A DNA stretch of 58,209 nt from Microbacterium sp. SZ1 (GTDB taxonomy: Bacteria > Actinomycetota > Actinomycetes > Actinomycetales > Microbacteriaceae). The first letter of the stretch is position 1, and every line of letters starts with the position of its first letter. The translations under genes and the position numbers were made by a program. Positions 1 through 9,157 of this stretch are shown piece after piece. The notes under the pieces were generated by a model. It had not been told where the DNA came from, did not search any database, and saw only the letters and a program-made list of their open reading frames with translations. The stretch spans positions 1 to 58,209 of the forward strand of contig NZ_LPVV01000005.1 of the NCBI RefSeq assembly GCF_002362255.1. The letters are read 5' to 3'.

Positions 1-20
1 ACCGCCGGACTCCTTTTAGA

Positions 21-54
21 CAGAGAAGCCACCCAGAGCTGGGTGGCTTCTCTG
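21..54. terminator. Perfect 16-bp hairpin, probable terminator
   Basis: The arms at 21-36 and 39-54 are exactly complementary around a 2-nt centre (in practice a 4 to 6-nt loop). There is no clear T-tract on either side, which is common for terminators in high-GC actinobacteria. It lies just after the 3' end of the minus-strand IclR gene and may also end a gene lying before the window. Confidence 0.6.
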
Positions 55-86
55 CGTTAACGCGCGTCGCGCACGGCGGCGGTACC

Positions 87-860
87 TCATCGGTGCAGGC
101 GCGACTCGAGCACGGATGCAGTCTCCCGCACGGCATCCGCCAGCACGCTCTCATCGCGCTCGGTGGCAGCCCACGTGACGGCGACGGCGGCGACCGGCCA
201 CGCGGCGTGGTCGCGGACGACCGCGCCGACGCTGCGGAGCCCATCGGCGATCTCGCTGTCCTCGGTCGCGTAGCCGCGCTCGCGCACGGTGCGCAGGACT
301 TCGCGGAGCTCGCGTGGTGTGCGGGGGCCGAGTCCCGTGCGATCGGGGAATGCCGAGGCGCTCGGGTACAGCGCGCGCACCTGCTCTCGGGGGAGTGCCG
401 CGAGCATCGCGCGGCCCGACGCGGTGAGGTGCGCGGGAAGCCGTACCCCGACGTCGGTGACGAGCGCGGGGCGCCGCGGTGCTCGCTCCTCCACGATGTA
501 GAGCACGTCGCCCCCGCTCATGACAGCGAGGTGCGCGCTCTCGCCCAGGCGGTCGGACAGCGCGGCGACGAGTGGGCGGCCGAGACGGGCGAGGGGCTGC
601 TGCCTCGCGTAGCCGCCCGCGAGCTCGAACGCCGAGGTGCCGAGACCCCACCGGCGCTCCTCGGCGAGGTGCAGGACGAAGCCGTGCTCGGCGAGCGTGT
701 TGAGCAGGTGATAGACGGTGGAGCGAGGGAGTGCGAGGTCCCGCGCGATCGCCGAGGCGGCGACCGGTGCGGGGCGACCGGCGAGATAGCGCAGCATCCG
801 GAGGGTGTTGTCGGCTGCCGGCACCTGTCCGCTCGCCGGGCGCGAGTCGCTTGCGGACAT
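87..860 (-). CDS. IclR-family transcriptional regulator, probable hut repressor
   Basis: A 257-aa IclR-type regulator. The N-terminal winged helix-turn-helix (about residues 15-70, including the stretch ALPRSTVYHLLNTLAEHGF) is followed by the IclR effector-binding domain, with typical ADGLRSVGAVVRD and GYATEDSEIADG segments near the C-terminus. It is divergent from hutH, so control of histidine catabolism is the natural inference; the effector (urocanate or histidine) is a guess. I chose the ATG at 860, which gives the usual family length but has no ribosome binding site and would imply a leaderless message. An ATG at 932 has a strong GGAGGAG ahead of it on the minus strand and would add 24 residues, overlapping the hutH start codon. 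Confidence 0.85.
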   Translation of the reverse strand: MSASDSRPASGQVPAADNTLRMLRYLAGRPAPVAASAIARDLALPRSTVYHLLNTLAEHGFVLHLAEERRWGLGTSAFELAGGYARQQPLARLGRPLVAALSDRLGESAHLAVMSGGDVLYIVEERAPRRPALVTDVGVRLPAHLTASGRAMLAALPREQVRALYPSASAFPDRTGLGPRTPRELREVLRTVRERGYATEDSEIADGLRSVGAVVRDHAAWPVAAVAVTWAATERDESVLADAVRETASVLESRLHR

Positions 861-877
861 GTCTGTGATCACAGACA
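860..877. promoter_or_regulatory. 18-bp perfect palindrome, candidate operator of the hut regulator
   Basis: TGTCTGTGATCACAGACA is a perfect palindrome in the 70-bp gap between the divergent regulator and hutH. It touches the chosen start codon of the regulator, so binding there would block both promoters. IclR proteins commonly bind palindromes of this size; assigning it to this regulator is inference. Confidence 0.55.
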
Positions 878-930
878 CAGGATCCCATGGCGACCTGTGC
901 CACACCATTGCGCGGGTGTGGAATCGAACC

Positions 931-2472
931 ATGAGCTTCTCCTCCTCCGTCCTCGTGGGTGCCACCCCGCTGTCGATCGGCGACGTCGTCGCCGTCGCGC
1001 GTCACGATGCCGCAGTCGTCCTCGCGCCCGAAGCCCTCGACCGCGTGCGGCAGACCCGAATGGTCGTCGATGGACTCGCGGCCGACCCGAATCCGCACTA
1101 CGGGGTCTCCACGGGCTTCGGCGCTCTCGCCACCACCTTCATCGCCGCTGACCGTCGTCGTCAGCTGCAGGCCAGCCTGATCCGCTCGCATGCCGCGGGA
1201 ACGGGCGCAGAGGTCGAACGCGAGGTCGTGCGCGGCCTCCAGCTCCTCCGTCTGCAGACGCTGGCGTCCGGGCGCACGGGGGTGCGCCCCGTCGTGGTGG
1301 AGACGTACGCCGCACTGCTGAACGCAGGTATCGCCCCGGTCGTCCGCGAGTACGGCTCACTCGGCTGCTCCGGCGACCTCGCGCCACTCGCGCACATCGC
1401 GCTCGCGGCGATGGGCGAGGGGGAGGTGCGCGTCGGCGACGGCGACATCGTCCCCGCCGCCGACGCACTCGCCGCTGCAGGCATCGAGCCTCTCGAGCTC
1501 GTGGAGAAGGAGGGACTCGCCCTCATCAACGGCACCGACGGGATGCTGGCCATGCTCGCGCTCGCGCTGCACGACCTCGATGCGCTGATGCTGACGGCCG
1601 ACATCGCCGCTGCGATGTCGGTCGAGTCGCAACTCGGGACGGATGCCGTCTTCGCCGCCGACCTCATGATGCTGCGGCCGCAGTTCGGGCAGGCCGAGTC
1701 CGCCCGCAACCTGCGCTCTTTCCTCGGCGGCTCGCCCCTCGTGCACAGTCACAAGGGGCCGGAGGACGGCCGGGTGCAGGACGCATACTCGCTGCGCTGC
1801 TCGCCGCAGGTGCACGGCGCCGCCCGCGACACCATGGCGCACGCGACGCTCATCGCCGACCGCGAGCTGATGAGCGTGATCGACAACCCCGTCATCACCC
1901 TCGACGGGCGGATCGAGTCGAACGGCAACTTCCACGGGGCGCCGGTCGCCGCCGTACTCGACTTCCTCGCCATCTCGGTGGCCGACGTCGCCTCGGTCTC
2001 CGAGCGACGGACCGACCGAGCGCTCGATCCCGCTCGCAGTCATGGACTCCCGCCGTTCCTGGCCCACGAGGTCGGGGTGGACTCCGGACTCATGATCCCC
2101 CAGTACGCCGCCGCCGGCATCGTCTCCGAACTGAAGCGGCTCGCGGTGCCGGCATCCGTCGACTCCATCCCGTCGTCGGCGATGCAGGAGGATCACGTGT
2201 CGATGGGATGGGCGGCCGCGCGCAAGCTGCGTCGCGCGATCGACGGGCTCGGCCGCGTGCTCGCCATCGAGATCCTCACCGGGGCGCGGGCCCTCGACCT
2301 GCGTGCGCCGCTTCAGGCCGGACCGGCGACCGGGGCGGTGCGCGACCTCGTACGCACCGTGGCCGCCGGGCCGGGACCCGACCACTACCTCTCACCCGAC
2401 ATGGAGGCCGTGACCGCCCTGGTGCAGTCCGGCGCCGTGGCCCGCATCGCGAAGGAGCATGCCCATGACTGA
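931..2472 (+). CDS. hutH: Histidine ammonia-lyase
   Basis: Deaminates L-histidine to trans-urocanate, the first step of histidine degradation; cytoplasmic homotetramer. At 513 aa it has the usual family length. The MIO prosthetic-group region reads [14 protein letters not shown]: the tripeptide is Cys-Ser-Gly rather than the textbook Ala-Ser-Gly, a variant I recall from Streptomyces HutH enzymes. Other family blocks are present ([14 protein letters not shown] near the N-terminus; [22 protein letters not shown]). The start at 931 is chosen because homologues begin a few residues before the [12 protein letters not shown] stretch; the ribosome binding site is weak. hutU follows with a short overlap, so hutH, hutU and hutI form one operon. 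Confidence 0.95.
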   Translation: MSFSSSVLVGATPLSIGDVVAVARHDAAVVLAPEALDRVRQTRMVVDGLAADPNPHYGVSTGFGALATTFIAADRRRQLQASLIRSHAAGTGAEVEREVVRGLQLLRLQTLASGRTGVRPVVVETYAALLNAGIAPVVREYGSLGCSGDLAPLAHIALAAMGEGEVRVGDGDIVPAADALAAAGIEPLELVEKEGLALINGTDGMLAMLALALHDLDALMLTADIAAAMSVESQLGTDAVFAADLMMLRPQFGQAESARNLRSFLGGSPLVHSHKGPEDGRVQDAYSLRCSPQVHGAARDTMAHATLIADRELMSVIDNPVITLDGRIESNGNFHGAPVAAVLDFLAISVADVASVSERRTDRALDPARSHGLPPFLAHEVGVDSGLMIPQYAAAGIVSELKRLAVPASVDSIPSSAMQEDHVSMGWAAARKLRRAIDGLGRVLAIEILTGARALDLRAPLQAGPATGAVRDLVRTVAAGPGPDHYLSPDMEAVTALVQSGAVARIAKEHAHD

Positions 2473-4156
2473 CACGACCACGACCACCACCGCGACCTCA
2501 AGCACGAGGGCCGCCGCGCGCAGCGTTCGCGCTCCCCGAGGCAACCAGCGCACCGCCAAGAGCTGGGGCGCCGAGGCCGCGAAGCGGATGCTGATGAACA
2601 ACCTCGATCCCGAGGTGGCCGAGCACCCCGAAGACCTCGTCGTCTACGGCGGGACGGGCCGTGCCGCTCGCAGTTGGGAGGCGTACGACGCGATCGTGCG
2701 GACCCTCGACGAGCTCGAGCCCGATGAGACACTGCTCGTGCAGTCGGGGAAGCCGGTCGGGGTGTTCCGCACGCACGAGTGGGCGCCACGGGTCCTGATC
2801 GCGAACTCGAACCTCGTCGGCGACTGGGCGACCTGGCCGGAGTTCCGGCGACTCGAACAGCTCGGACTCACCATGTACGGACAGATGACCGCCGGGTCGT
2901 GGATCTACATCGGCACGCAGGGCATCCTGCAGGGGACGTACGAGACGTTCGCCGCCGTCGCCCGTTCGCTCGGTCGCGATTCGCTGAAGGGCACACTGAC
3001 CCTCACGGGCGGAGCCGGGGGCATGGGCGGAGCGCAGCCGCTCGCCGTGACCATGAACGAGGGGGTGGTGCTGATCGTCGACGTCGACGAGACCCGCCTC
3101 GCGCGACGCGTCGATCACGGTTACCTCGACGAGTACACCACCGACCTCGACGCCGCGGTGGCCCGCGTCACCGCGGCGAAGGACGCGGGAGAGGCCCTGT
3201 CCGTCGGCATCGTGGGCAATGCGGCCGAGGTGTTCCCCGAGCTGCTGCGCCGCGGCGTGGCGATCGACATCGTCACAGACCAGACGAGTGCGCACGACCC
3301 GCTCGCGTACCTTCCCGTCGGCATCCCGCTCGAGCGCTGGAAGGCGAAGGCCGCGCGCGATCCCGAGGAGTTCACGCGTCGCTCCCGCGAGTCCATGGCC
3401 GCGCACGTCGCGGCGATGGTCGGTTTCCGGGATGCCGGGGCCGCGGTCTTCGACTACGGAAACTCGATCCGTGCGGAGGCGCAGCTGGGCGGCTTCGAGC
3501 GGGCCTTCGACTTCCCGGGCTTCGTGCCCGCGTACATCCGCCCGCAGTTCGAGGAGGGGCGGGGCCCGTTCCGCTGGGCCGCCCTCTCCGGCGATCCGGA
3601 GGACATCCGCAGGACCGACCGCGCGATCGCCGACCTGTTCCCGGAGGACGCCGCGCTGCACCGCTGGCTGGAGAGGGCGGGCGAGAAGGTCCACTTCGAG
3701 GGGCTCCCGGCGAGGATCTGCTGGCTCGGCTACAAGGAGCGCCACCTCGCAGGCCTGAAGTTCAACGAGATGGTGGCTTCGGGTGAGCTCTCGGCCCCGA
3801 TCGTGATCGGTCGCGACCACCTCGACGCCGGCTCCGTGGCCTCGCCGTACCGCGAGACCGAGGGGATGAAGGACGGCTCCGACGCGATCGCGGATTGGCC
3901 GCTGCTCAACGCTCTCCTCAACACGGCATCCGGCGCGTCGTGGGTCTCGCTGCACCACGGCGGCGGTGTCGGCATCGGCCGGTCGATCCACGCCGGTCAG
4001 GTCACGGTCGCCGACGGCTCCGCTCTCGCGGCGGAGAAGCTCGAGCGTGTGCTGACCAACGACCCCGGCACCGGCGTCATGCGCCACGTCGACGCCGGTT
4101 ACGAGCATGCGCGGGACATCGCCCGCGAGCGCGGCCTGACGGTGCCGATCCTGTGA
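2465..4156 (+). CDS. hutU: Urocanate hydratase
   Basis: Converts urocanate to 4-imidazolone-5-propionate using tightly bound NAD+ as electrophile. The 563-aa protein carries the family hallmarks: [11 protein letters not shown] near residue 60, [28 protein letters not shown], the nucleotide-binding [15 protein letters not shown], and a C-terminal [11 protein letters not shown] block. The ATG at 2465 is preferred over the one at 2459 because AAGGAG at 2452-2457 is then spaced by 7 nt. The gene overlaps the end of hutH by 8 nt, and its stop overlaps the GTG start of hutI, so translation is probably coupled. The first 20 residues are a Thr-rich extension of unknown meaning. Confidence 0.96.
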   Translation: MTDTTTTTTATSSTRAAARSVRAPRGNQRTAKSWGAEAAKRMLMNNLDPEVAEHPEDLVVYGGTGRAARSWEAYDAIVRTLDELEPDETLLVQSGKPVGVFRTHEWAPRVLIANSNLVGDWATWPEFRRLEQLGLTMYGQMTAGSWIYIGTQGILQGTYETFAAVARSLGRDSLKGTLTLTGGAGGMGGAQPLAVTMNEGVVLIVDVDETRLARRVDHGYLDEYTTDLDAAVARVTAAKDAGEALSVGIVGNAAEVFPELLRRGVAIDIVTDQTSAHDPLAYLPVGIPLERWKAKAARDPEEFTRRSRESMAAHVAAMVGFRDAGAAVFDYGNSIRAEAQLGGFERAFDFPGFVPAYIRPQFEEGRGPFRWAALSGDPEDIRRTDRAIADLFPEDAALHRWLERAGEKVHFEGLPARICWLGYKERHLAGLKFNEMVASGELSAPIVIGRDHLDAGSVASPYRETEGMKDGSDAIADWPLLNALLNTASGASWVSLHHGGGVGIGRSIHAGQVTVADGSALAAEKLERVLTNDPGTGVMRHVDAGYEHARDIARERGLTVPIL

Positions 4157-5322
4157 GTACGACGCTCATCACCGGCATCGGGGAGCTGACGACCAACGTC
4201 GGCTCGGACCCGACGGACCCCTGCGGCACCATGCACGACGCGGCCGTGCTGATCGACGGAGAACGGATCGCCTGGGTCGGCTCGGCGCACGACGCGCCGG
4301 CCGCCGATGAGATCGTGGATGCCGCGGGCCGGGCCGTGATCCCCGGTTTCGTCGACAGCCACAGCCACCTCGTCTTCGGCGGCGACCGCGCCGCCGAGTT
4401 CGAGGCGCGCATGGCCGGGCAGAAGTACGCCGCGGGCGGCATCCGCTCCACCGTCGCCGCCACGCGCGCCGCGACCGATGACGAGCTCCGCGCGCGGCTG
4501 CGCGGGTTCCTCGACGAGATGCTCGGGCAGGGCACCACCACGGTCGAGATCAAGAGCGGCTACGGTCTCTCGGTCGCCGACGAGGAGCGGCTCGTGCGCC
4601 TCGCCGCAGAGGTGACGCCCGAGGTCACGTTCCTCGGCGCGCACGTCATCCCGGTCGAGTACGCCGACGACCCCGATGGGTACGTCGACCTCGTGTGCGG
4701 CCCGATGCTCGACGCCTGTGCGCCGCAGGCCCGGTGGATCGACGTGTTCTGCGAGACCGGCGCGTTCACGGTGGGGCAGTCTCGCCGCATCCTCGAGGCG
4801 GGCATCGCGCGCGGGCTGCGAGCCCGCCTGCATGCGAGCCAGCTCGGTCCGGGCGACGGCGTGCGACTCGCGGTCGAGCTCGGGGCCGCCTCGGTCGACC
4901 ACGGCACCTACCTGACGGATGCCGATGTCGTCGCGCTCGCCGGGTCGGACACCGTCCTCACGCTGCTGCCGGGGGTCGAGTTCTCGACGAGGCAGCCCTA
5001 CCCCGACGCGCGGCGGCTCATCGATGCCGGCGTCACTGTCGCGCTCGCGTGCGACACGAACCCGGGGTCGAGCTTCACCTCGTCCATGCCGTTCTGCATC
5101 GTCGTCGCCGTCCGCGACATGGGGATGACCCCAGCCGAAGCGGTGTGGGCGGCGACGGCGGGCGGTGCGAGGGCGTTGCGGCGCGACGACGTCGGAATCA
5201 TCGCCCCGGGAGCTCGGGCCGACCTCGTGCTGCTGAACGCGCCGACGCGGATCCACCTGGCCTACCGTCCGGGCGTGCCCCTGGTGGCGCGCGTCTGGAA
5301 GGACGGGGCCGCCGTCCGCTGA
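4153..5322 (+). CDS. hutI: Imidazolonepropionase
   Basis: Hydrolyses 4-imidazolone-5-propionate to N-formimidoyl-L-glutamate. This 389-aa amidohydrolase-superfamily enzyme shows the metal-binding [12 protein letters not shown] motif near residue 70, the HVIPVEYAD block, and the later metal/active-site segments DHGTYL and ACDTNPGSS. Translation starts at GTG in a GTGA overlap with the hutU stop codon. No formimidoylglutamase (hutG) or formimidoylglutamate deiminase (hutF) follows; the next gene is convergent 35 bp away, so the last step must be encoded elsewhere. Confidence 0.95.
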   Translation: MSTTLITGIGELTTNVGSDPTDPCGTMHDAAVLIDGERIAWVGSAHDAPAADEIVDAAGRAVIPGFVDSHSHLVFGGDRAAEFEARMAGQKYAAGGIRSTVAATRAATDDELRARLRGFLDEMLGQGTTTVEIKSGYGLSVADEERLVRLAAEVTPEVTFLGAHVIPVEYADDPDGYVDLVCGPMLDACAPQARWIDVFCETGAFTVGQSRRILEAGIARGLRARLHASQLGPGDGVRLAVELGAASVDHGTYLTDADVVALAGSDTVLTLLPGVEFSTRQPYPDARRLIDAGVTVALACDTNPGSSFTSSMPFCIVVAVRDMGMTPAEAVWAATAGGARALRRDDVGIIAPGARADLVLLNAPTRIHLAYRPGVPLVARVWKDGAAVR

Positions 5323-5356
5323 CGCCGACCCCGGCCGGTCAGCGCAACGCCTCCCG

Positions 5357-7225
5357 TCAGCGCAGCGCCTCGGCGCAGACCACGGCCGCGGCGGCCGACC
5401 AGGCCTGCGGGCGGCATGCGGCCGGGTACGGCACGGGGCGACCGCCCGGCACGCGGGGCTCGCCGGAGTGCAGCTCCGGCACCCGGTAGTCGAAGCCCTC
5501 CGCCAGATCGAGCAATTGGGCGGCGACGTGCCGGGCCTCGTCCGCGAGACCGGCGCGCAGCATCCCGTGCACGGCGACCGCCGTGTCGTGCGTCCAGACG
5601 CTGCCGCCGTGATAGCTGAGCGGCCAGTAGCCCGCGGCATCCGTCGACATCGTGCGGATGCCGTAGCCGCTCGACATCGTCTCGCCGAGGAGCAAGTCCG
5701 CGCACGCGCGCTCCTCGTCGGCGTCGAGCAGTCCGGTCCCGATGAGGTGGCCGATGTTGCTGGTGAGGGTGTCGACCGCGGCGCCGTGGGCGTCGAGCGC
5801 GATGGCGGGGTACCGCCCCTCGGGCGTCGTGACCCAGTAGGCCGCGCGGAACCGCGTGCGCAGATCCTCCGCCCACGAGCGCAGGGCGTCGCCGCCCGGC
5901 TCGCCGAGCTCATCGAGCAGCGCCGCGCCGCGCACGGCGGCCTCGTAGGCGTAGCCCTGCACCTCGCTCAGCGCGATCGGCCCCTCGGCGAGCCGTCCGT
6001 CGCGCCATTGGATCGAGTCGCCGGAGTCTTTCCACCCCTGGTTCGCCAGGCCGTGCCCTGTGTCGTCCGCGTAGTCGATGAATCCGCTCCCGGAGGCGTC
6101 GCCGTGCACGACCATCCAGTCCAGGGCGGCGCGCAGGGCAGGGAGGAGCTCGCGCAGGTCGGGCTCCGGCATCCCCGCGTCGTGCGCGTCGGCCAGCAGA
6201 CACACCCACAGCGGGGTGGCGTCGACCGTGCCGTAGTACAGCGGCGGCAGGAGCACGCCCTCGCCCGGCAGTGACAGCTCGGCGCTGCGCAGCTCGTGCG
6301 CGATCTTGCCGGGCGCCTCGGCGGTCTCGGGATCGACCGTCGTCCCCTGCAGCCGCGCGAGCACCCGCAGAGTCGAACCGGCGATCGCAGGGTCGGATGC
6401 CAGGGCGAGGCGCGCCGCCCAGATCGAGTCGCGCCCGAACAGCGTGAAGAACCAGGGGGCGCCCGCCGCGTAGAAGGCGTCATCCGGGTGGTCGGGAAGC
6501 GCGAGGCGCAGCGCGTTGAGATCGGCGGTCGCGCGGTCGAGCCAGCGGGCGGCGCGGGGATCAGCGCCCGTGCCGACGTGCCGGGTGCCGGCGGCCCGGC
6601 CCGGCGTGGTCACCACCAGGGTCGGGTCGTCGAGGTCGGCCGCCCACGACAGCTCGACGGCACCGCGCGCGGGGACCGTCGCACTCCAGGCGACGACCAG
6701 CTCGCTCCCGTCGGTCGACACGACGGCGCCCCGCGCCGAGAGAGCGAACCAAGCATCGCCGGCTCGGCAGCGCTCGCCGTCCCACGTCCAGTCCTGATCT
6801 CCGTCCTCGCCCGCCTTGACGAGCTGCATGGGCGCGAAGTCCGGTCGCACGCGCACCTCGACACCGACCTCGACGGCATCCTCGAGGTGCGAGGAGAACC
6901 GCAGCGTCTCCGCGAACCGACCGGCCGCCACCGTGCGATCCCGGTCGAGCCGCACCTTGGGATCGGCCCCCACGTCATCCAGTCCGCGCAGCAGGTCGGT
7001 GAAGCGCACGTGCTGCGGCGTCGGCGACGAGCATCCGATCGACTCGAGAGCTGTTCCGCGCACCGCGATGTCGATCCCGGCGATGTGCCGGACGTCGCCG
7101 TGGAACACCCCGTGGATCGGTGCTGTCCCGATGCGCCCTGCGCGATCGGACCAGACCTGGGTGGGGGCGTCGAGCACGATCACTGCGTCGTCGAGCAGGG
7201 GCTGGAGGTGGGGGCGGTCGGTCAT
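5357..7225 (-). CDS. Amylo-alpha-1,6-glucosidase/debranching-type glycoside hydrolase
   Basis: A 622-aa protein with an N-terminal beta-sandwich of the glycogen-debranching N-bis type (about residues 1-220) and a C-terminal (alpha/alpha)6 barrel related to the glycogen debranching C-domain. Typical blocks are FFTLFGRDSIWAARLAL, NQGWKDSGDSIQWRDG and SYHGGSVWTHDTAVAVHG, which hold the likely catalytic acids. There is no signal peptide, so it acts in the cytoplasm on an imported alpha-glucoside or related oligosaccharide. It is the last gene of an operon with a CUT1 importer and overlaps the upstream permease in an ATGA. The exact substrate cannot be read from the sequence; true glycogen debranching is unlikely given the importer context. 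Confidence 0.8.
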   Translation of the reverse strand: MTDRPHLQPLLDDAVIVLDAPTQVWSDRAGRIGTAPIHGVFHGDVRHIAGIDIAVRGTALESIGCSSPTPQHVRFTDLLRGLDDVGADPKVRLDRDRTVAAGRFAETLRFSSHLEDAVEVGVEVRVRPDFAPMQLVKAGEDGDQDWTWDGERCRAGDAWFALSARGAVVSTDGSELVVAWSATVPARGAVELSWAADLDDPTLVVTTPGRAAGTRHVGTGADPRAARWLDRATADLNALRLALPDHPDDAFYAAGAPWFFTLFGRDSIWAARLALASDPAIAGSTLRVLARLQGTTVDPETAEAPGKIAHELRSAELSLPGEGVLLPPLYYGTVDATPLWVCLLADAHDAGMPEPDLRELLPALRAALDWMVVHGDASGSGFIDYADDTGHGLANQGWKDSGDSIQWRDGRLAEGPIALSEVQGYAYEAAVRGAALLDELGEPGGDALRSWAEDLRTRFRAAYWVTTPEGRYPAIALDAHGAAVDTLTSNIGHLIGTGLLDADEERACADLLLGETMSSGYGIRTMSTDAAGYWPLSYHGGSVWTHDTAVAVHGMLRAGLADEARHVAAQLLDLAEGFDYRVPELHSGEPRVPGGRPVPYPAACRPQAWSAAAAVVCAEALR

Positions 7226-8061
7226 TCCTTGACGGCTCCTTCGGTGGAATTCATGATTCGGCGCTGGAAGATGAAGAACATCACGGCGACGGGGATCGTC
7301 ATGATGAGCGCCGCCGCCAGCTTGAGCGGGTACTGGGTGCCCTGGCTGAGCTGGCCGCTCGCGAGGGACGCGACGCCCTTCGTCAGGGTCGTCAGGCCGG
7401 GGTCGTTGGTCGACACGATGAAGTGGCTGAGCTCGTTCCACGAGCCCTGGAACGACAGGATCACGATGGTGATGAGGGCGGGCGTCGCCATCGGCAGCAC
7501 GACGGACCAGAACATGCGGAACGTGCCGGCGCCGTCGATGCGCGCCTGCTCCTCGACCGACACCGGGATCGACTCGAAGAAGTTCTTCATGATGAAGACA
7601 CCGGCCGCGTCCACGAGCAGCGGCAGGATCATGCCCGCGTACGAGTTGAAGATGCCCAGCTGATTGATCACGAGGAACTTCGGGATCAGCAGCACGACGG
7701 TCGGCACCGACATGACCGCCACGAGTGCGGCGAACACGACTCCGCGCCCGCGGAATCGCAGACGGGCGAGCGCGTACCCGGCGAGCGAGTTGAAGAACAC
7801 GCGACCGGCGGTCACGAAGATGGTCACGATCGCGCTGTTGACGAACCAGGACGGGAAGTCGGAGTTCGCGAACAGGCGCTCGTAGGCAGCGAAGGTCCAC
7901 GACTCCGGGAGGAGGTTCACGCCCGAGGCCGCGGCATCCTCATCGGTCTTGAAGCTCGTGAACACCTGGATGAGGAACGGGTAGATGTAGATCAGCGCGA
8001 GCACGATCAGCACCGCGTACAGCACGATCTGCCAGGTGAGCTGCTTTGACGAGAGTCTCAT
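7222..8061 (-). CDS. Carbohydrate ABC transporter permease (MalG/MsmG type)
   Basis: A 279-aa inner-membrane permease with six predicted transmembrane helices and the binding-protein-dependent transport signature EEQARIDGAGTFRMFWSVVLP (the EAA loop that contacts the ATPase). It pairs with the permease encoded just before it, overlapping in ATGA, and with the lipoprotein binding protein. It belongs to the CUT1 family for oligosaccharide import. No ATPase is encoded nearby, so a shared MsmK/MsiK-type ATPase is assumed. Confidence 0.93.
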   Translation of the reverse strand: MRLSSKQLTWQIVLYAVLIVLALIYIYPFLIQVFTSFKTDEDAAASGVNLLPESWTFAAYERLFANSDFPSWFVNSAIVTIFVTAGRVFFNSLAGYALARLRFRGRGVVFAALVAVMSVPTVVLLIPKFLVINQLGIFNSYAGMILPLLVDAAGVFIMKNFFESIPVSVEEQARIDGAGTFRMFWSVVLPMATPALITIVILSFQGSWNELSHFIVSTNDPGLTTLTKGVASLASGQLSQGTQYPLKLAAALIMTIPVAVMFFIFQRRIMNSTEGAVKE

Positions 8062-9155
8062 GACGCGCCTCCCTTCGTGGTGATCTCGTAGGCGCGGATC
8101 CGGCGGCGCGACACCGGCCGGTCGCGGAGCACCCAGCGCTGCAGCAGCGTGAACACGACGATGATGACGAACAGGATGAAGGCGATCGCCGCGCCCTGGC
8201 CCCACTCCTGGTCCGTGAAGGCGGTCTTGTACGAGAGGTACGCCGGGGTCAGCGTCGTCTTGCTCGGGGCGCCGCGGGTTCCGGTGTAGATCTGGTCGAA
8301 CACCTGCCAGCATCCGATCAGGCCGAGAGTGAGCACCGTGAAGAGCGTCGGCCGCAGCTGGGGGAGCGTGACGCGCCAGAAGCGCTGCCAGCCGTTCGCG
8401 CCGTCCATCATCGCGGCCTCGTCGACATCGGCGCCGAGGTTCTGCAGGCCGGCGAGGAACAGCAGCATGAACGTGCCCGAGGTCGTGAAGATCGCCATGA
8501 GGATGTAGGCGCTCATCGCGATCGACGGCCCGGCGAGCCACTCCCACCAGGAGATGCCGAGCATCCCGCCACCGGTCAGCGCGGCGGGGCCGGCGTCGAC
8601 GCCGACTCCGCTGAGGGCGAGATGCAGGATGCCGCGGGGGTCGTTGAACCAGTTCGGACCGTTGACGCCGAACCAGGCAAGCACGCTGTTCACCGCGCCG
8701 CTCGCCGAGAACAGGAAGAGCCAGAGCACGGTGATCGCCACGGAGCTGGTGACGGAGGGGAAGTAGTAGGCGGTGCGGAAGAACCCGCGACCGCGCAGGA
8801 CGGCGCGGTTCACCAGCACCGCGAGGAAGAGCGCGATGGCGGTCTGCAGGGGGACGACGAGCAGCACGTACCAGGCGTTGTTGCGCAGGGCGGTGCCGAA
8901 GTCCTTCGTCGCGAGACCGCCGTCGGCGAGCACGGCGGAGTAGTTCTCGACGCCCACGAACGACACCGACGGTGAGAGGGGGCTGCCGCGCCCCGCCCAG
9001 TCCGACATGCTCACCCAGAGCGCCATGAGCACGGGTACGAGCAGGAAGACGCCGAGGATGACGATCACCGGCGCCGTGAACAGCCATCCGGCTGCGGCCT
9101 CGCCGCGGCGGAGCCCGGAGGCCCCTCCGCGGCGAGGCGTGGCCTGCACCGCCAT
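8058..9155 (-). CDS. Carbohydrate ABC transporter permease (MalF/MsmF type)
   Basis: A 365-aa permease and partner of the MalG-type protein that follows. It has a first helix near residues 23-45, a long periplasm-side segment, an insertion around residues 170-205 (NDPRGILH to SWWEWLAG) that makes it longer than the usual 290-310 aa, and the EAA loop DEAAMMDGANGWQRFWRVTLP. Only 2 nt separate it from the upstream binding-protein gene, so the operon order is binding protein, MalF, MalG, glucosidase. Confidence 0.93.
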   Translation of the reverse strand: MAVQATPRRGGASGLRRGEAAAGWLFTAPVIVILGVFLLVPVLMALWVSMSDWAGRGSPLSPSVSFVGVENYSAVLADGGLATKDFGTALRNNAWYVLLVVPLQTAIALFLAVLVNRAVLRGRGFFRTAYYFPSVTSSVAITVLWLFLFSASGAVNSVLAWFGVNGPNWFNDPRGILHLALSGVGVDAGPAALTGGGMLGISWWEWLAGPSIAMSAYILMAIFTTSGTFMLLFLAGLQNLGADVDEAAMMDGANGWQRFWRVTLPQLRPTLFTVLTLGLIGCWQVFDQIYTGTRGAPSKTTLTPAYLSYKTAFTDQEWGQGAAIAFILFVIIVVFTLLQRWVLRDRPVSRRRIRAYEITTKGGAS

Positions 9156-9157
9156 GA

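Noticed and set aside
1..20. 3' end of a tRNA or other RNA at the window edge
   Set aside because: Too short to judge, and no cloverleaf arm or CCA context can be built from the available bases.
93..1151. Long open frame on the plus strand opposite the IclR gene
   Set aside because: It is an antisense shadow: Arg/Ala/Gly-rich, no recognisable domain, and it spans the IclR and hutH starts. High-GC DNA produces many such frames.
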